64,000 nt of DNA from Mariniflexile sp044335535 (GCF_044335535.1 NZ_JBIQVZ010000005.1:248001-312000); one strand, 5' to 3'. Positions 28,243-38,397 are shown, counted from the first letter of the stretch. Notes: generated by a model not told the origin, from the letters alone. Numbers and translations are program-made.

Positions 28243-29470
28243 TATATAACTTTTAATTTTGCTTTTCTTTCTTCTTCCCAATGTTCCCTTACTTGTTCAA
28301 GATATTCTTCTGCGGTTTTTTTATTGTATCTATGTAACTGTTCAGGACTACTATGTGTGGTTATGGTCATTATTGCTTTGTCAGACAATTGTTTAAGTGT
28401 TTCGCATAAACGCCTCTTTCATTCCTGTTAGTTTCTTAAATTTCCTATAATTTTTTCATCAATACCTTCATTTTCGCAAATCACTTTTATTTCTTTATTA
28501 AATAAATTTTCAAGGGATTTAGGTGTTAATTCAAATTCAGGTAACTTCTGCCCCTTTTTCTGAGGATTGTTTTTATTTGTGGGTGTAGAGGTATTTTGAT
28601 GGGTGCTATTGTCTTACTGTCGCTGTCGCCCTTATGAGTATATTGTCGCCTACAATTTTTAATCTTTCTATTTCGCTAAAATCACTTGCTCTTAAGCCTG
28701 TCCATAGTCCGATAATAAACAAATCTCTGATTTTGTCTTGTCGTTCATTTTTAATCTCTAATTCAAATATTTTTTTTATTTCTTCTTTGTTCAAATAAGT
28801 GTCGAGTGTTTCACCTCTTTTAACATAAAATCTTCTGCTTTCGTATTCGGGGTTATACTTATAGCCTTACAAAACATTTTTACCTGACTTATATATTTAT
28901 TTATAGTGGTTTTTGAATAACCGCCCTCAATAGATGGAAAACTCACAAAATTTGTAAAAAAATGTAAACCAATATCAATATGTTTAAGTTTAGTCTTGTG
29001 CTTGGTTTCAAATTCTTTTAATCTTGTAGGTGTTATTTTGTATTTTCTTATTGTTTTTATGTTAATGGTTTCCCTGTATCGGGATTTATTCTTGAATTTG
29101 ATTCTTCAATATAGTTGTCTATAAAGGGTATAAAAAATACAGTTATATCATTTTCGTGAGTAGGTCTGTTGTTAAACTTATTTACTGTATTGTCAAGCCA
29201 TTGCTTAGAAATTAACTCGCCTATTGCTTGCGACTTGTTGTATTTGTATTCAAGCACTATAGTAGCCTTTAAACCCTCTAATTTTTAATTATATCTTCTT
29301 TGTCCTCAATGTGTTCAGAAATACTCTTGAATCGCTGTAGTTTATTGTTCCAATGGGTTGGATTTATAAGCAATCTTATTTTAGTTGTTTCGTCAAAATC
29401 TTTGCTATGATAAAACCTAAAGTAAAAATGGGTTCTTCTTCCCTTTTACTATAAAACGAATTGATTCCAT
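28243..29470 (-). pseudogene. Decayed tyrosine recombinase (integrase)
   Basis: Reading the minus strand across frames reconstructs one Bacteroidota phage-type integrase. The start is at 29470 (MESIRFIVKGKKNP), followed by KIRLLINPTHWNNKLQRFKS, LEYKYNKSQAIGELISKQWL, KTIRKYKITPTRLKEFE, the catalytic-domain segment LFIIGLWTGLRASDFSEIE (first catalytic Arg), IPLHPQIKTIL and the C-terminal HSSPEQLHRYNKKT before a stop at 28243. The pieces lie in different frames, with shifts near 29420, 29280, 29060, 28857, 28605, 28560 and 28415, so the gene is dead. TTH replaces the usual TGH in the C-terminal motif. It points towards the attachment repeat at 29653, as expected for an integrated element. Confidence 0.85.
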
Positions 29471-29652
29471 GTTTTTAATTGTCTTTCCATAACTAATATA
29501 TAAAATCTTCCCGAAATATTCCCGATTTTTATGTAGTTACTTGAATTTTCATGAAATTTGAAGAAAATGGCTAGTACTGTAAATCCTTTATTTAAAAGGC
29601 TTTCAAGGGTGGTATTTGAAAATATATGAAATCTAATGAATTTCATTACGGT

Positions 29653-29745
29653 AGTCCAGTTCCCGCTACTAGAAATAACAAGGGTTTCAAGAAATTGAGA
29701 CCCTTTTTTTATTTCTATGAATACAGAATAATGCTTTTTTTAGTT
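29653..29745 (+). repeat. Island attachment repeat, copy 3 (distal end)
   Basis: Begins with the 20-bp core AGTCCAGTTCCCGCTACTAG of the tRNA 3' end, then the terminator hairpin and T-run. About 55 bp of flank match copy 2 with one base difference. It is the right end of the composite island, about 180 bp from the integrase relic start. Confidence 0.85.
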
Positions 29746-29866
29746 CTGTCTTTTGTTTTATCTTGTGGGTCATATAAAAAATGAAATACCCACGAAAACA
29801 GCACACACACGAGATGATTATTCAGGGGTTCCATCTAACAATTAAAAAAAACAATAAAGTAAAGAG

Positions 29867-30955
29867 ATGAAAATAAAACATATGTTTAGCTTTTTAGCAT
29901 ACCTTTTAATTATTCTTTTTGCAGCATGTAAAAACGATTCCAAGAATAACAGGAAGAGTACAGATAAAGAAGATAAAGAAACTGTAAATCCCGTTAAGAC
30001 TCCAGAAGGGATGGTTTGGGTTTCAGAAAAGACATTCATACAAGGTGCTAAAGAAGGTGATAAATATGCTATGCCCAGAGAAATGCCTGCACATAAAGTA
30101 ACTGTTGATGGTTTTTTTATTGATGTCACCGAAGTAACCAACAAACAATTTAAAGCTTTTGTTGATGCCACCAAATATATTACGGTTGCAGAACGGCCGG
30201 TGGACTGGGAGGCAATGAAAAAGGAATTACCTAAAGGCATTCCAAAACCACATGATTCAATTTTACAACCTGGAAGTTTAATTTTCAATAAAGATGTTAA
30301 CAAGGTTGCTTCTATGGATAATTATACACAATGGTGGACTTGGAAAATAGGAGCTAGCTGGAAACATCCCGAAGGACCAGAAAGTTCTATTGAAGGTAAA
30401 GACAATTATCCGGTGGTGCACATCGCATTAGAAGATGCTTTAGCTTATTGTAAATGGGCTAACAGAAAATTGCCTACAGAGGCGCAATGGGAATCTGCTG
30501 CTCAAGGTAAAGACACCGATAATATTTACACATGGGGTAATAACCCTGAAATATTAAATACACATGCCAATACTTGGCAGGGTGTTTTTCCTATAAAAAA
30601 CGAATCGAAAGATGGTTTTGAATTGATTGCACCTGTAAAATCATATCCACCAAATTCTATTGGATTATACGATATGCTTGGAAATGTTTGGGAAATAACC
30701 GCCGATTTGTTTAATGTAAACTACTATAAAGAATTAAACAATTCGCAACCAATCTTAAACCCTAAAGGAGCCAGCACATCTTTTAGTCCAAACAATCCCT
30801 ATCAAGTAGAACACGTAATAAAAGGCGGTTCTTTTTTATGTAACGCATCTTATTGTGCCAGTTTCAGAATTTCAGCTAAAATGGGTATGAGTACAGATTC
30901 GGGCTCAGACCATACTGGGTTTAGAACTATTGCAACTCCAGATATGTTGGAGTAA
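29867..30955 (+). CDS. Formylglycine-generating enzyme (FGE/SUMF1) family lipoprotein
   Basis: 362 residues with lipobox FAAC (Cys21), so a membrane lipoprotein. The FGE-sulfatase domain spans residues ~45-358: GMVWVSEKTFIQGA, EVTNKQFKAFVDATKY, NYPVVHIALEDALAYCKWANRKLPTEAQWE, GLYDMLGNVWEITAD. The active-site pair is present: GGSFLCNASYCASFR with Cys325 and Cys330, the spacing found in true FGEs that convert a sulfatase cysteine to formylglycine. No sulfatase lies in the window, so its client is elsewhere or it has another role. Next gene: GH2 beta-galactosidase, 115 bp on. Confidence 0.88.
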   Translation: MKIKHMFSFLAYLLIILFAACKNDSKNNRKSTDKEDKETVNPVKTPEGMVWVSEKTFIQGAKEGDKYAMPREMPAHKVTVDGFFIDVTEVTNKQFKAFVDATKYITVAERPVDWEAMKKELPKGIPKPHDSILQPGSLIFNKDVNKVASMDNYTQWWTWKIGASWKHPEGPESSIEGKDNYPVVHIALEDALAYCKWANRKLPTEAQWESAAQGKDTDNIYTWGNNPEILNTHANTWQGVFPIKNESKDGFELIAPVKSYPPNSIGLYDMLGNVWEITADLFNVNYYKELNNSQPILNPKGASTSFSPNNPYQVEHVIKGGSFLCNASYCASFRISAKMGMSTDSGSDHTGFRTIATPDMLE

Positions 30956-31070
30956 AGTTTCGGCTTGCTTGTGATTTGATTGTTGAATATATTCTATCAA
31001 CGTTTTTAAGATAATCTCATTACTAAAAATTAATAATTCAATATTTTCGTAACATAATAGTAAGTTTTAT

Positions 31071-33497
31071 ATGCAACAACAAAAATTTCTTCTCCTTATA
31101 TTCTTAATCCTTATACAAGTATCTTTCTCACAGGAAAGAACAATACAAGAATTAGATATCAATTGGAAATTTCAAAAGGGAGATTTTGAAAATGCTTTTC
31201 AGGTAGATTTTAATGATTCTAATTGGGAAAACGTAACCGTTCCTCACGATTGGGCTATTTACGGTCCTTTTGATAAAGAGATAGATAAACAAGATGTCGC
31301 CATTGTTCAGAATGGAGAAAAAGTAGCTTCAGAAAAAACAGGGAGAACAGGGGCTTTGCCACATATTGGGTCAGCTTGGTATCGAAATAAATTTAGCTTA
31401 CCAAATTACGAAAAGAACAAAAAAGTGATCTTACTTTTTGAAGGGGCTATGAGCGAACCTCAAATTTATTTAAACGGCAAAAAAGTAGGGGCATGGGCTT
31501 ATGGTTACAGCTATTTTTATTTTGATGTTTCAGAATTTATTAAAGAAGGTGAAAATACGTTAGCTGTAAAACTAACAAATAAAGAATTTGCTTCACGTTG
31601 GTATCCTGGAGCGGGTTTATATCGAAAAGTTAGTGTTATTGTAAAAAATAAGGAAAGTATCAACCAATGGGGAACGTTTATTACAACGCCATTTATTAAT
31701 AAAGATGAAGCCAAAGTCAATATAAAAACAAAAACATCGGGAGATAATGTTCGTTTAATAACAACAATTTATGACGCAGATGGACAAAAAATTAGTTCAG
31801 AAGCATCAACAACGCAATTCGGGAATGAATTCGATCAAAATGTCAAAGTTCAAAATCCTAAATTATGGAGTCCTGAAACGCCCTATTTGTATAAAGCAGT
31901 GTCTCAGTTATTTGTTGGAAGTGAATTGAAAGATGAGGTGTCAACACGTTTTGGAATTAGAGATGTAAAGTATGAAGCTAACAAAGGATTTAGCTTAAAT
32001 GGCGAAGTGAGAAAGTTTAAAGGCGTTTGTTTGCATCACGATTTGGGTCCTATAGGAACCGCCATAAATAAAGCGGCATTGCGCCGTCAACTAACCATTT
32101 TAAAAGATATGGGTTGTGATGCCATTCGTAGCTCGCACAATATGCCATCATTCGAACAGTTGGAGTTATGTGACGAAATGGGTTTTATGTTTTTAGCAGA
32201 AAGTTTTGATGAATGGGCAAAACCAAAGGTGAAGAATGGTTACAATAGGTTTTTTGAAGCCTATGCCGAGAAAGATATCGTGAATTTAGTGCAAGCCACC
32301 AGAAACCATCCCTCAATTGTGATGTGGAGTTCTGGAAATGAAGTGCCAGATCAGTGGGGAGAAGCAGGTGTGAAACGTGCAAAGTGGCTACAGGATATTT
32401 TCCATAGAGAAGATCCCACAAGACCCGTAACCGTTGGTATGGATCAAGTAAAAGCAACCATGGAATCTGGTTTTGGTGCATTATTAGATGTTCCAGGGTT
32501 AAATTACCGTTTACATTTATATGAAGAAGCCTTTAAAAAATTTCCACAAGGGTTTATATTAGGTTCTGAAACGGCTTCAACGGTTAGCTCTAGAGGTGTT
32601 TATAAGTTTCCTGTTGTTCAAGAAAAAAATAAACAATATGACGATCTTCAGTGTTCCTCATATGATTTGGAGGCCTGTAGTTGGTCTAATGTCCCCGATG
32701 AAGATTTTGTATTACAAGATGATAAACCGTGGGTTATAGGCGAGTTTGTATGGACTGGTTTTGATTACTTGGGAGAGCCTACACCTTATGATCAAAGTTG
32801 GCCATCACGTAGTTCTTATTTTGGAATTTCAGATTTAGCAGGACTTCCTAAAGACCGCTTTTACTTATATAGAAGCCGTTGGAATACAGCGGACGAAACC
32901 TTACATATTTTGCCTCATTGGAATTGGGAAGGACGTGAAGGTGAAACAACCCCTGTTTTTGTTTATACCAATTACAATAGCGCCGAACTTTTTGTGAATG
33001 GAAAAAGTATGGGAATTCAGAAAAAGAACGCTTCTACACCACAAAACAGATACCGCTTAATGTGGATGGATGTAAAATATGCTCCTGGTACTTTAAAAGT
33101 TGTTGCTTTTGATGATGAAGGAAACGCCGTTGCTGAAAAGGAAATACATACGGCAGGGAAACCTTATAAAATTATATTAAAACCAGACAGGGAAACGATT
33201 AAAGCAGATGCTAAGGATTTATCTTTTGTTGAAGTTTCTGTGGTTGATAAGAACGGTATTCCTTGTCCAAATGCAACCAATCAGTTAAAATTTAAGGTAA
33301 ATGGAGCAGGAACGTATCGAGCAGCATGCAATGGTGATGCCACCTCATTAGAACTATTTCATTTACCGACCATGAAACTTTTTAGTGGTAAGCTGGTTGT
33401 ATTGGTGCAATCTACAAACCAATCAGGAACTATTGAATTATCAGTTTCGGGCAATGGCTTGAAAAGTGGTAAATTGAATTTGAATTCCCATAAATAA
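31071..33497 (+). CDS. Glycoside hydrolase family 2 (beta-galactosidase type)
   Basis: 808 residues with a signal peptide (cleavage near residue 20, SFSQ). Domain order: sugar-binding beta-sandwich (30-190, with VPHDWAIYGPF), immunoglobulin-like domain (195-300), TIM barrel (300-600) with acid/base Glu424 in WSSGNEVPD and nucleophile Glu500 in LGSETAS, then DUF4982-like and GH2 C-terminal domain 5-like modules. Common in Bacteroidota glycan loci; beta-galactosidase is the likeliest activity but GH2 also covers glucuronidases and mannosidases. Probably an operon with the FGE-like gene. Confidence 0.9.
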   Translation: MQQQKFLLLIFLILIQVSFSQERTIQELDINWKFQKGDFENAFQVDFNDSNWENVTVPHDWAIYGPFDKEIDKQDVAIVQNGEKVASEKTGRTGALPHIGSAWYRNKFSLPNYEKNKKVILLFEGAMSEPQIYLNGKKVGAWAYGYSYFYFDVSEFIKEGENTLAVKLTNKEFASRWYPGAGLYRKVSVIVKNKESINQWGTFITTPFINKDEAKVNIKTKTSGDNVRLITTIYDADGQKISSEASTTQFGNEFDQNVKVQNPKLWSPETPYLYKAVSQLFVGSELKDEVSTRFGIRDVKYEANKGFSLNGEVRKFKGVCLHHDLGPIGTAINKAALRRQLTILKDMGCDAIRSSHNMPSFEQLELCDEMGFMFLAESFDEWAKPKVKNGYNRFFEAYAEKDIVNLVQATRNHPSIVMWSSGNEVPDQWGEAGVKRAKWLQDIFHREDPTRPVTVGMDQVKATMESGFGALLDVPGLNYRLHLYEEAFKKFPQGFILGSETASTVSSRGVYKFPVVQEKNKQYDDLQCSSYDLEACSWSNVPDEDFVLQDDKPWVIGEFVWTGFDYLGEPTPYDQSWPSRSSYFGISDLAGLPKDRFYLYRSRWNTADETLHILPHWNWEGREGETTPVFVYTNYNSAELFVNGKSMGIQKKNASTPQNRYRLMWMDVKYAPGTLKVVAFDDEGNAVAEKEIHTAGKPYKIILKPDRETIKADAKDLSFVEVSVVDKNGIPCPNATNQLKFKVNGAGTYRAACNGDATSLELFHLPTMKLFSGKLVVLVQSTNQSGTIELSVSGNGLKSGKLNLNSHK

Positions 33498-33671
33498 TTG
33501 GGTAATAATTCAAAATACAACTTCAAAAGCTATGACAAAAACGATAAAAGTATGTTAACTTTTGTTAGGCTTCATATTAAATAAAGATATATCTATATAT
33601 TTGAAAAATTATTAAGATTTCAAAAAAAATAGTATGATTTATTGTAGAATGTATAATTCAAAGTAGTGATT

Positions 33672-35837
33672 ATGAAAAATAATCAAATAAAAAGAAGAAT
33701 AAAAGCACTCTTTTTATTCTTTACACTTTTAATGGCTGGCTATACACAGGCTCAAGTGTTAGAGCCTGTAAAATGGGCGACATCTGTTAAAAAAGTTTCA
33801 AATACCGATTATGAATTGATAACAACCGCAACAATTGATAAAGGTTGGCATTTGTATTCGCAACATGTTCCTGAAGATGGACCCATACCCACAACTTTTA
33901 CATATAACAATAGGGAAGACTTTTCGTTAAAAGGAAAGACAATTGAAGGTGAGGGACATACTATTGATGATCCTATTTTTGGAATGCGGATTAAGTTTTT
34001 TGAGAACAAGGCCGTATTTAAACAAATGGTGAGTTTTAAAGACGATTATAAAACAATTGAAGGGCATGTTGAGTTTATGGTTTGTGATGATACCAGATGC
34101 CTGCCCCCAACAGAAGTTGATTTGGTATTTGCTTTCAATAATGACAGTCCTACTTCTAATGATAGTTCTGTTTCCAATAATGGTTCTACTACCAATGACA
34201 ATTCTACTACCAATGATGGTTCTATTTCCAATGGAAACTCTACTTCTAATGACGGTTCTACTTCTAATGACAGTTCTACTTCTAAAGGAGAAGCAAGCAA
34301 CTTAAATGCAAATGAGATTGATAATAATGCGGTAAACCAACAACTGTACGGCATATCTGCAGGCGATATTAAAAAACCAGATAAAACATGTGGTGAGGAA
34401 TTGAGTCAAAACCGCGACTCTTTATGGACCATTTTCGGACTAGGTTTTTTGGGCGGACTATTAGCTTTATTAACGCCATGTGTATTCCCTATGATACCCT
34501 TAACCGTTAGTTTTTTTACAAAAAAAGGAGGGCATGATAAAGGTTCGGGTGTTTCAAAAGCATTATTGTACGGATTTTTTATTTTTGCTGTATACATTTT
34601 ATTAAGTGTGCCTTTTCATTTGTTAGATTCGGTAAATCCGGATATTTTAAATGAGATTTCCACGAATGTTTGGTTGAATGTTGCCTTTTTTGCGATATTC
34701 CTGTTTTTTGCATTTTCTTTCTTTGGTTATTACGAATTAACATTGCCTTCAAGTTGGACCAACAAAACCACACAAGGCGAGAATGTAGGTGGCATTATAG
34801 GAATCTTTTTTATGGCACTTACCTTGGCAATTGTGTCGTTTTCTTGTACAGGTCCCATTTTAGGCTCCCTATTGGCAGGTTCGTTAACAGCCGATGGCGG
34901 TGCGTGGCAACTTACAGCAGGTATGGCTGGTTTTGGCGTGTCGTTAGGGTTACCATTTGCATTGTTTGCCATGTTTCCTAATATGATGAATGCCTTACCT
35001 AAATCTGGTGGTTGGTTAAATACAACAAAAGTTGTTTTGGGGTTTCTGGAATTGGCTCTGGCATTTAAGTTTTTATCGAATGCCGATTTAGTGCAACATT
35101 GGGGCATTTTAAAAATAGAACCTTTTTTAATTATTTGGATTCTTATTTTTGCAGGTTTAGCATTGTATATATTTGGAGTGATTAAATTTCCGCATGATTC
35201 GCCAATAAAGAAACTGTCATTTTCAAGAATAACAGGAGGTGTATTGGTTGCTGCATTTACTATATATTTAGTATCTGGGTTTAGAGTGAATAAAGAAACC
35301 AATACATTTACACCGCTGACACTTTTAAGCGGTTTGGCACCACCAGTAGGGTACAGTTTTTTATATCCAAACGATTGTCCTAATAATCTAGTATGTTTTA
35401 AAGATTTAAAGACAGGTATTGCTTATGCAAAGAAAGTGAATAAGCCTATCATGTTGGATTTTACAGGGTATGCTTGTGTAAATTGTAGAAAAATGGAAGA
35501 GCATGTATGGTCTGCTAAAAAAATTGACAACTATTTGCGAAATGATTATGTATTGATTTCACTTTATGTTGATGATAAAAAAGCCTTACCTGCCGATGAA
35601 CAAGTTTTAGTAAATCGTATAAATGGAGGTACAAGAAAACTTGAAAATTATGGACATAAATGGGCTAATTTTCAAACGCAATTTTTTCAAATCAATTCGC
35701 AGCCGTATTATGTATTATTAAATTCTGATGGCACTCAAATTTTAAACCAACCCGCTGATTATACTCCGGATGAGGATGATTATGCTGAATTTTTAAAGTG
35801 TGGTTTGGAAGTTTTTAAAGAAAGTAAAAAGAAATAG
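33672..35837 (+). CDS. DsbD-like thiol:disulfide interchange protein
   Basis: 721 residues from the ATG at 33672 (a GTG two codons earlier is possible). Domains: signal peptide to about residue 28; N-terminal DsbD-alpha-like periplasmic domain (30-155, VCDDTRCLPPTEVDL); an Asn/Ser/Thr-rich linker; eight membrane helices with GGLLALLTPCVFPMIPLTVSFF and the second Cys in FSCTGPILGSLLAG; and a C-terminal thioredoxin domain with CVNC (Cys602/Cys605). It passes electrons from cytoplasmic thioredoxin to periplasmic thiol proteins. Length and order are normal; the linker is unusually repetitive. Confidence 0.92.
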   Translation: MKNNQIKRRIKALFLFFTLLMAGYTQAQVLEPVKWATSVKKVSNTDYELITTATIDKGWHLYSQHVPEDGPIPTTFTYNNREDFSLKGKTIEGEGHTIDDPIFGMRIKFFENKAVFKQMVSFKDDYKTIEGHVEFMVCDDTRCLPPTEVDLVFAFNNDSPTSNDSSVSNNGSTTNDNSTTNDGSISNGNSTSNDGSTSNDSSTSKGEASNLNANEIDNNAVNQQLYGISAGDIKKPDKTCGEELSQNRDSLWTIFGLGFLGGLLALLTPCVFPMIPLTVSFFTKKGGHDKGSGVSKALLYGFFIFAVYILLSVPFHLLDSVNPDILNEISTNVWLNVAFFAIFLFFAFSFFGYYELTLPSSWTNKTTQGENVGGIIGIFFMALTLAIVSFSCTGPILGSLLAGSLTADGGAWQLTAGMAGFGVSLGLPFALFAMFPNMMNALPKSGGWLNTTKVVLGFLELALAFKFLSNADLVQHWGILKIEPFLIIWILIFAGLALYIFGVIKFPHDSPIKKLSFSRITGGVLVAAFTIYLVSGFRVNKETNTFTPLTLLSGLAPPVGYSFLYPNDCPNNLVCFKDLKTGIAYAKKVNKPIMLDFTGYACVNCRKMEEHVWSAKKIDNYLRNDYVLISLYVDDKKALPADEQVLVNRINGGTRKLENYGHKWANFQTQFFQINSQPYYVLLNSDGTQILNQPADYTPDEDDYAEFLKCGLEVFKESKKK
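34140..34283 (+). repeat. 18-bp minisatellite in the DsbD-like gene
   Basis: Eight imperfect tandem 18-bp units, each encoding a hexapeptide of the form N-D/N/G-S/G/N-S/P-T/S/V/I-S/T (NDSPTS, NDSSVS ... NDSSTS). They form a low-complexity tether between the periplasmic and membrane domains. Copy number is likely to vary by slippage without breaking the frame. Confidence 0.9.
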
Positions 35838-35997
35838 CTTTTAAGTTTAGTTAAGCTCCAGTATTTGGTTTGTTAAAACGCCTATTTTAAAATTTAAACT
35901 ATTTATCTGTCATACAACGTTAAAAATCATAGAAAGACTACTGTATTCTGAGTTTTAATTTGTTATTTTTGGCATCAAATTAAATAAAAATAAGAAA

Positions 35998-36699
35998 ATG
36001 AAAATAATTAAATTTTTAGGAGTTGTTTTAGCAGCTTCAGTTTTATCATCATGTGGTGGTCAAGGAGTTTCAAAAAGAGCATTAAAAACTGAGTTAGACT
36101 CAGTAAGTTACGCTATTGGTATGGATGTAGCTAGAAATGTGAAAACAAGTATTTCTGAAATAGATAGTGAACTATTTATTCAAGGCTATATGAATGTTTT
36201 GGATTCAACCAATATTTTAATTAAAGAAGAAAATGCTCAACAAGTTTTAACTGCTTATTTTCAGAAGAAACAAGCTGAGAAGATGAAAAAACAGCAAGAA
36301 GAAGCTGAAAAAGAAAAAGCTGTAGGCGAAAAATTCTTGGAAGAAAACAAATCTAAAGAAGGTGTAAAAGTAACCGAAAGTGGTTTACAATATATTGTTT
36401 TAAAGGAAGGAACTGGAGCAAAACCAACTGCGGAATCTAAAGTAAAAGTACATTACCACGGTACATTAATTGATGGAACTGTGTTTGACAGCTCAGTAGA
36501 TAGAGGCGAGCCAACTGAGTTTGGTGTTGGTCAAGTTATTAGAGGATGGACAGAAGGTTTACAGCTGATGTCTGTAGGTTCTAAATATAAATTCTTCATT
36601 CCTCAAGATTTAGGCTATGGAGCAAGACAAGCAGGCGAAAAAATCAAACCATATTCTACTTTAATTTTCGAAGTTGAATTATTGGAAATAGTTAAATAA
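35998..36699 (+). CDS. FKBP-type peptidyl-prolyl cis-trans isomerase, lipoprotein
   Basis: 233 residues with lipobox LSSC (Cys19). An N-terminal FKBP_N dimerisation domain (residues 28-110; DSVSYAIGMDVARNVK) is followed by a charged coiled segment and a C-terminal FKBP domain (about 125-232: VKVHYHGTLIDGTVFDSS; GWTEGLQLMSVGSKYKFFIP; YSTLIFEVELL). It is the FkpA/Mip type, a periplasmic folding catalyst. TATTTTTG at 35964-35971 is a likely -7 element. A terminator follows at 36731. Confidence 0.92.
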   Translation: MKIIKFLGVVLAASVLSSCGGQGVSKRALKTELDSVSYAIGMDVARNVKTSISEIDSELFIQGYMNVLDSTNILIKEENAQQVLTAYFQKKQAEKMKKQQEEAEKEKAVGEKFLEENKSKEGVKVTESGLQYIVLKEGTGAKPTAESKVKVHYHGTLIDGTVFDSSVDRGEPTEFGVGQVIRGWTEGLQLMSVGSKYKFFIPQDLGYGARQAGEKIKPYSTLIFEVELLEIVK

Positions 36700-36730
36700 G
36701 TAACAAACATACTTAGTTTAAACAAAAAAA

Positions 36731-36757
36731 ACAGAAGGGAAACTTTCTGTTTTTTTT
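36731..36757 (+). terminator. Intrinsic terminator after the FKBP gene
   Basis: ACAGAA / TTCTGT stem with loop GGGAAACT, then seven Ts. Confidence 0.85.
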
Positions 36758-36828
36758 GTTTAAAAGCTTAAAATAACCCAATAAACCAAACAAGGTTGTA
36801 AATTTGTAGCATCTTAAAAACAAAAGTC

Positions 36829-37710
36829 ATGAACCACAAAGCAGGTTTTGTAAATATTATTGGTAACCCCAATGTGGGTAAGTCAACGCTAATGAATGCC
36901 TTTGTTGGTGAAAAGCTATCCATCATCACATCAAAAGCGCAAACCACAAGACACCGTATTTTAGGTATTGTGAATGGTGACGATTTTCAGATGGTTTTGT
37001 CTGATACCCCAGGTATTATAAAGCCAGCATACGAGTTGCAAGAAAGTATGATGGGTTTTGTAAAGTCTGCTTTTGAAGATGCCGATATCCTGTTGTATAT
37101 GGTTGAAATTGGTGAGCAAGAATTAAAAGACGAAGCCTTTTTTAATAAAATAACCAATTCAAAAATTCCTGTGTTGTTGCTTTTAAATAAGATTGATAAG
37201 TCAAACCAAGAGCAATTAGAAACCCAAGTACAACTTTGGGCAGAAAAAGTGCCAAATGCTGAGATTTTCCCAATATCTGCATTAGAAGGTTTTAACGTAA
37301 AAGAAGTATTTAACAGAATTATTGATTTGCTTCCAGAGTCACCTGCATTTTATCCAAAAGACCAATTAACAGATAAGCCAGAACGTTTTTTTATAAACGA
37401 AACCATACGCGAAAAAATTCTGCTTCATTACAAAAAGGAAATCCCATATGCCGTTGAAATTGAAACCGAAGAATTTTTTGAAGAAGAAGAGATTATCAGA
37501 ATACGTGCCGTAATTATGGTAGAACGCGAAACCCAAAAAGGGATTATCATTGGGCATAAAGGAAGTGCCTTGAAACGAGTTGGTGTTGAAGCCAGAAAAG
37601 ATTTGGAAGCTTTTTTTGGTAAACAAATTCACTTGGAGACCTATGTGAAAGTAAATAAAAATTGGCGAAGCAATCAAAACCAATTAAGAAGGTTTGGGTA
37701 CAATAATTAA
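36829..37710 (+). CDS. era: GTPase Era
   Basis: 293 residues. GTPase motifs: G1 GNPNVGKS (12-19), G2 around TTRH, G3 DTPG, G4 NKID (about 122-125), G5 SALEG, and a C-terminal KH domain with GIIIGHKGSALKRVGVEARKDLE. Era binds the 3' end of 16S rRNA and is required for 30S subunit assembly. TAAATTTG at 36799-36806 matches the -7 consensus 22 bp before the start. Length is normal. Confidence 0.96.
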   Translation: MNHKAGFVNIIGNPNVGKSTLMNAFVGEKLSIITSKAQTTRHRILGIVNGDDFQMVLSDTPGIIKPAYELQESMMGFVKSAFEDADILLYMVEIGEQELKDEAFFNKITNSKIPVLLLLNKIDKSNQEQLETQVQLWAEKVPNAEIFPISALEGFNVKEVFNRIIDLLPESPAFYPKDQLTDKPERFFINETIREKILLHYKKEIPYAVEIETEEFFEEEEIIRIRAVIMVERETQKGIIIGHKGSALKRVGVEARKDLEAFFGKQIHLETYVKVNKNWRSNQNQLRRFGYNN

Positions 37711-37720
37711 CTTCAAGAGA

Positions 37721-38221
37721 TTAAGATACAGTCTCCAAGATTTTGTTCATAAAATCGCAAAGCTCTGCCATCTCGTCCTTACTTGAAGCTTTACCAATAC
37801 TTCCCACAAAATATAAGGCAATCCAAACGATTACCATAAGTAGCATGAGGCTAAATTGAAAAGTATAGGGCATTTTTAAAGACCAATTGCTATATGTCCA
37901 AATACCAAAGGCAATAAATAGGCCCGCAACCATAAAGTGTAAAAATACAAACAGTGTCCAAACGGTGGGGTTGGGACCAAATAAACCATGAAGTAAACAG
38001 GAATCGCTATCAACAGCGTTAATTTCTAAATGCAATTGTGGAGACCAAAAATGTTGTTTATACTTTGGAAATTTTATAAATACGTGGTCGTCAATTCTAC
38101 TAATAATAAACTCAGATGATGTTTTTTTAGCATCCTGAAACATTTGCAACACCGTTTCGTTATTTTTGTTTATTTCAATTTTAAAACGAGGCCGTAAAAC
38201 AATGGTGTTAGTAGTTGGCAT
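37721..38221 (-). CDS. Conserved membrane protein of unknown function
   Basis: 166 residues with two membrane helices (about 88-108 and 118-140) between an N-terminal soluble domain rich in beta-strands (RPRFKIEINKNNETVLQMF; HFWSPQLHLEIN) and a short cytoplasmic tail. I do not recognise a named domain. It lies between era and der, convergent with era. No functional claim is possible. Confidence 0.75.
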   Translation of the reverse strand: MPTTNTIVLRPRFKIEINKNNETVLQMFQDAKKTSSEFIISRIDDHVFIKFPKYKQHFWSPQLHLEINAVDSDSCLLHGLFGPNPTVWTLFVFLHFMVAGLFIAFGIWTYSNWSLKMPYTFQFSLMLLMVIVWIALYFVGSIGKASSKDEMAELCDFMNKILETVS

Positions 38222-38397
38222 TTAGTTTGTGTTTTTAAGGATTGTAAAATACTATTTTTTCTTCTAAAAAGTAAACAATTTAATAGTTGCCAAAAAACAC
38301 CAATGCGTAGAGTATATTTCCTATTTTTGCAAAAAATTTAGCAAATCTTGTTAAATAAATAAATCAGCCTGAGGCTGTTGCATACAATTTAAAGATT

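Noticed and set aside
29449..29646. 65-codon minus-strand frame beside the attachment repeat
   Set aside because: It overlaps the integrase relic start in another frame and shows no family pattern.
34730..35302. 190-codon antisense frame in the DsbD-like gene
   Set aside because: The sense frame encodes the conserved membrane domain; the antisense frame has no domain and is a shadow.
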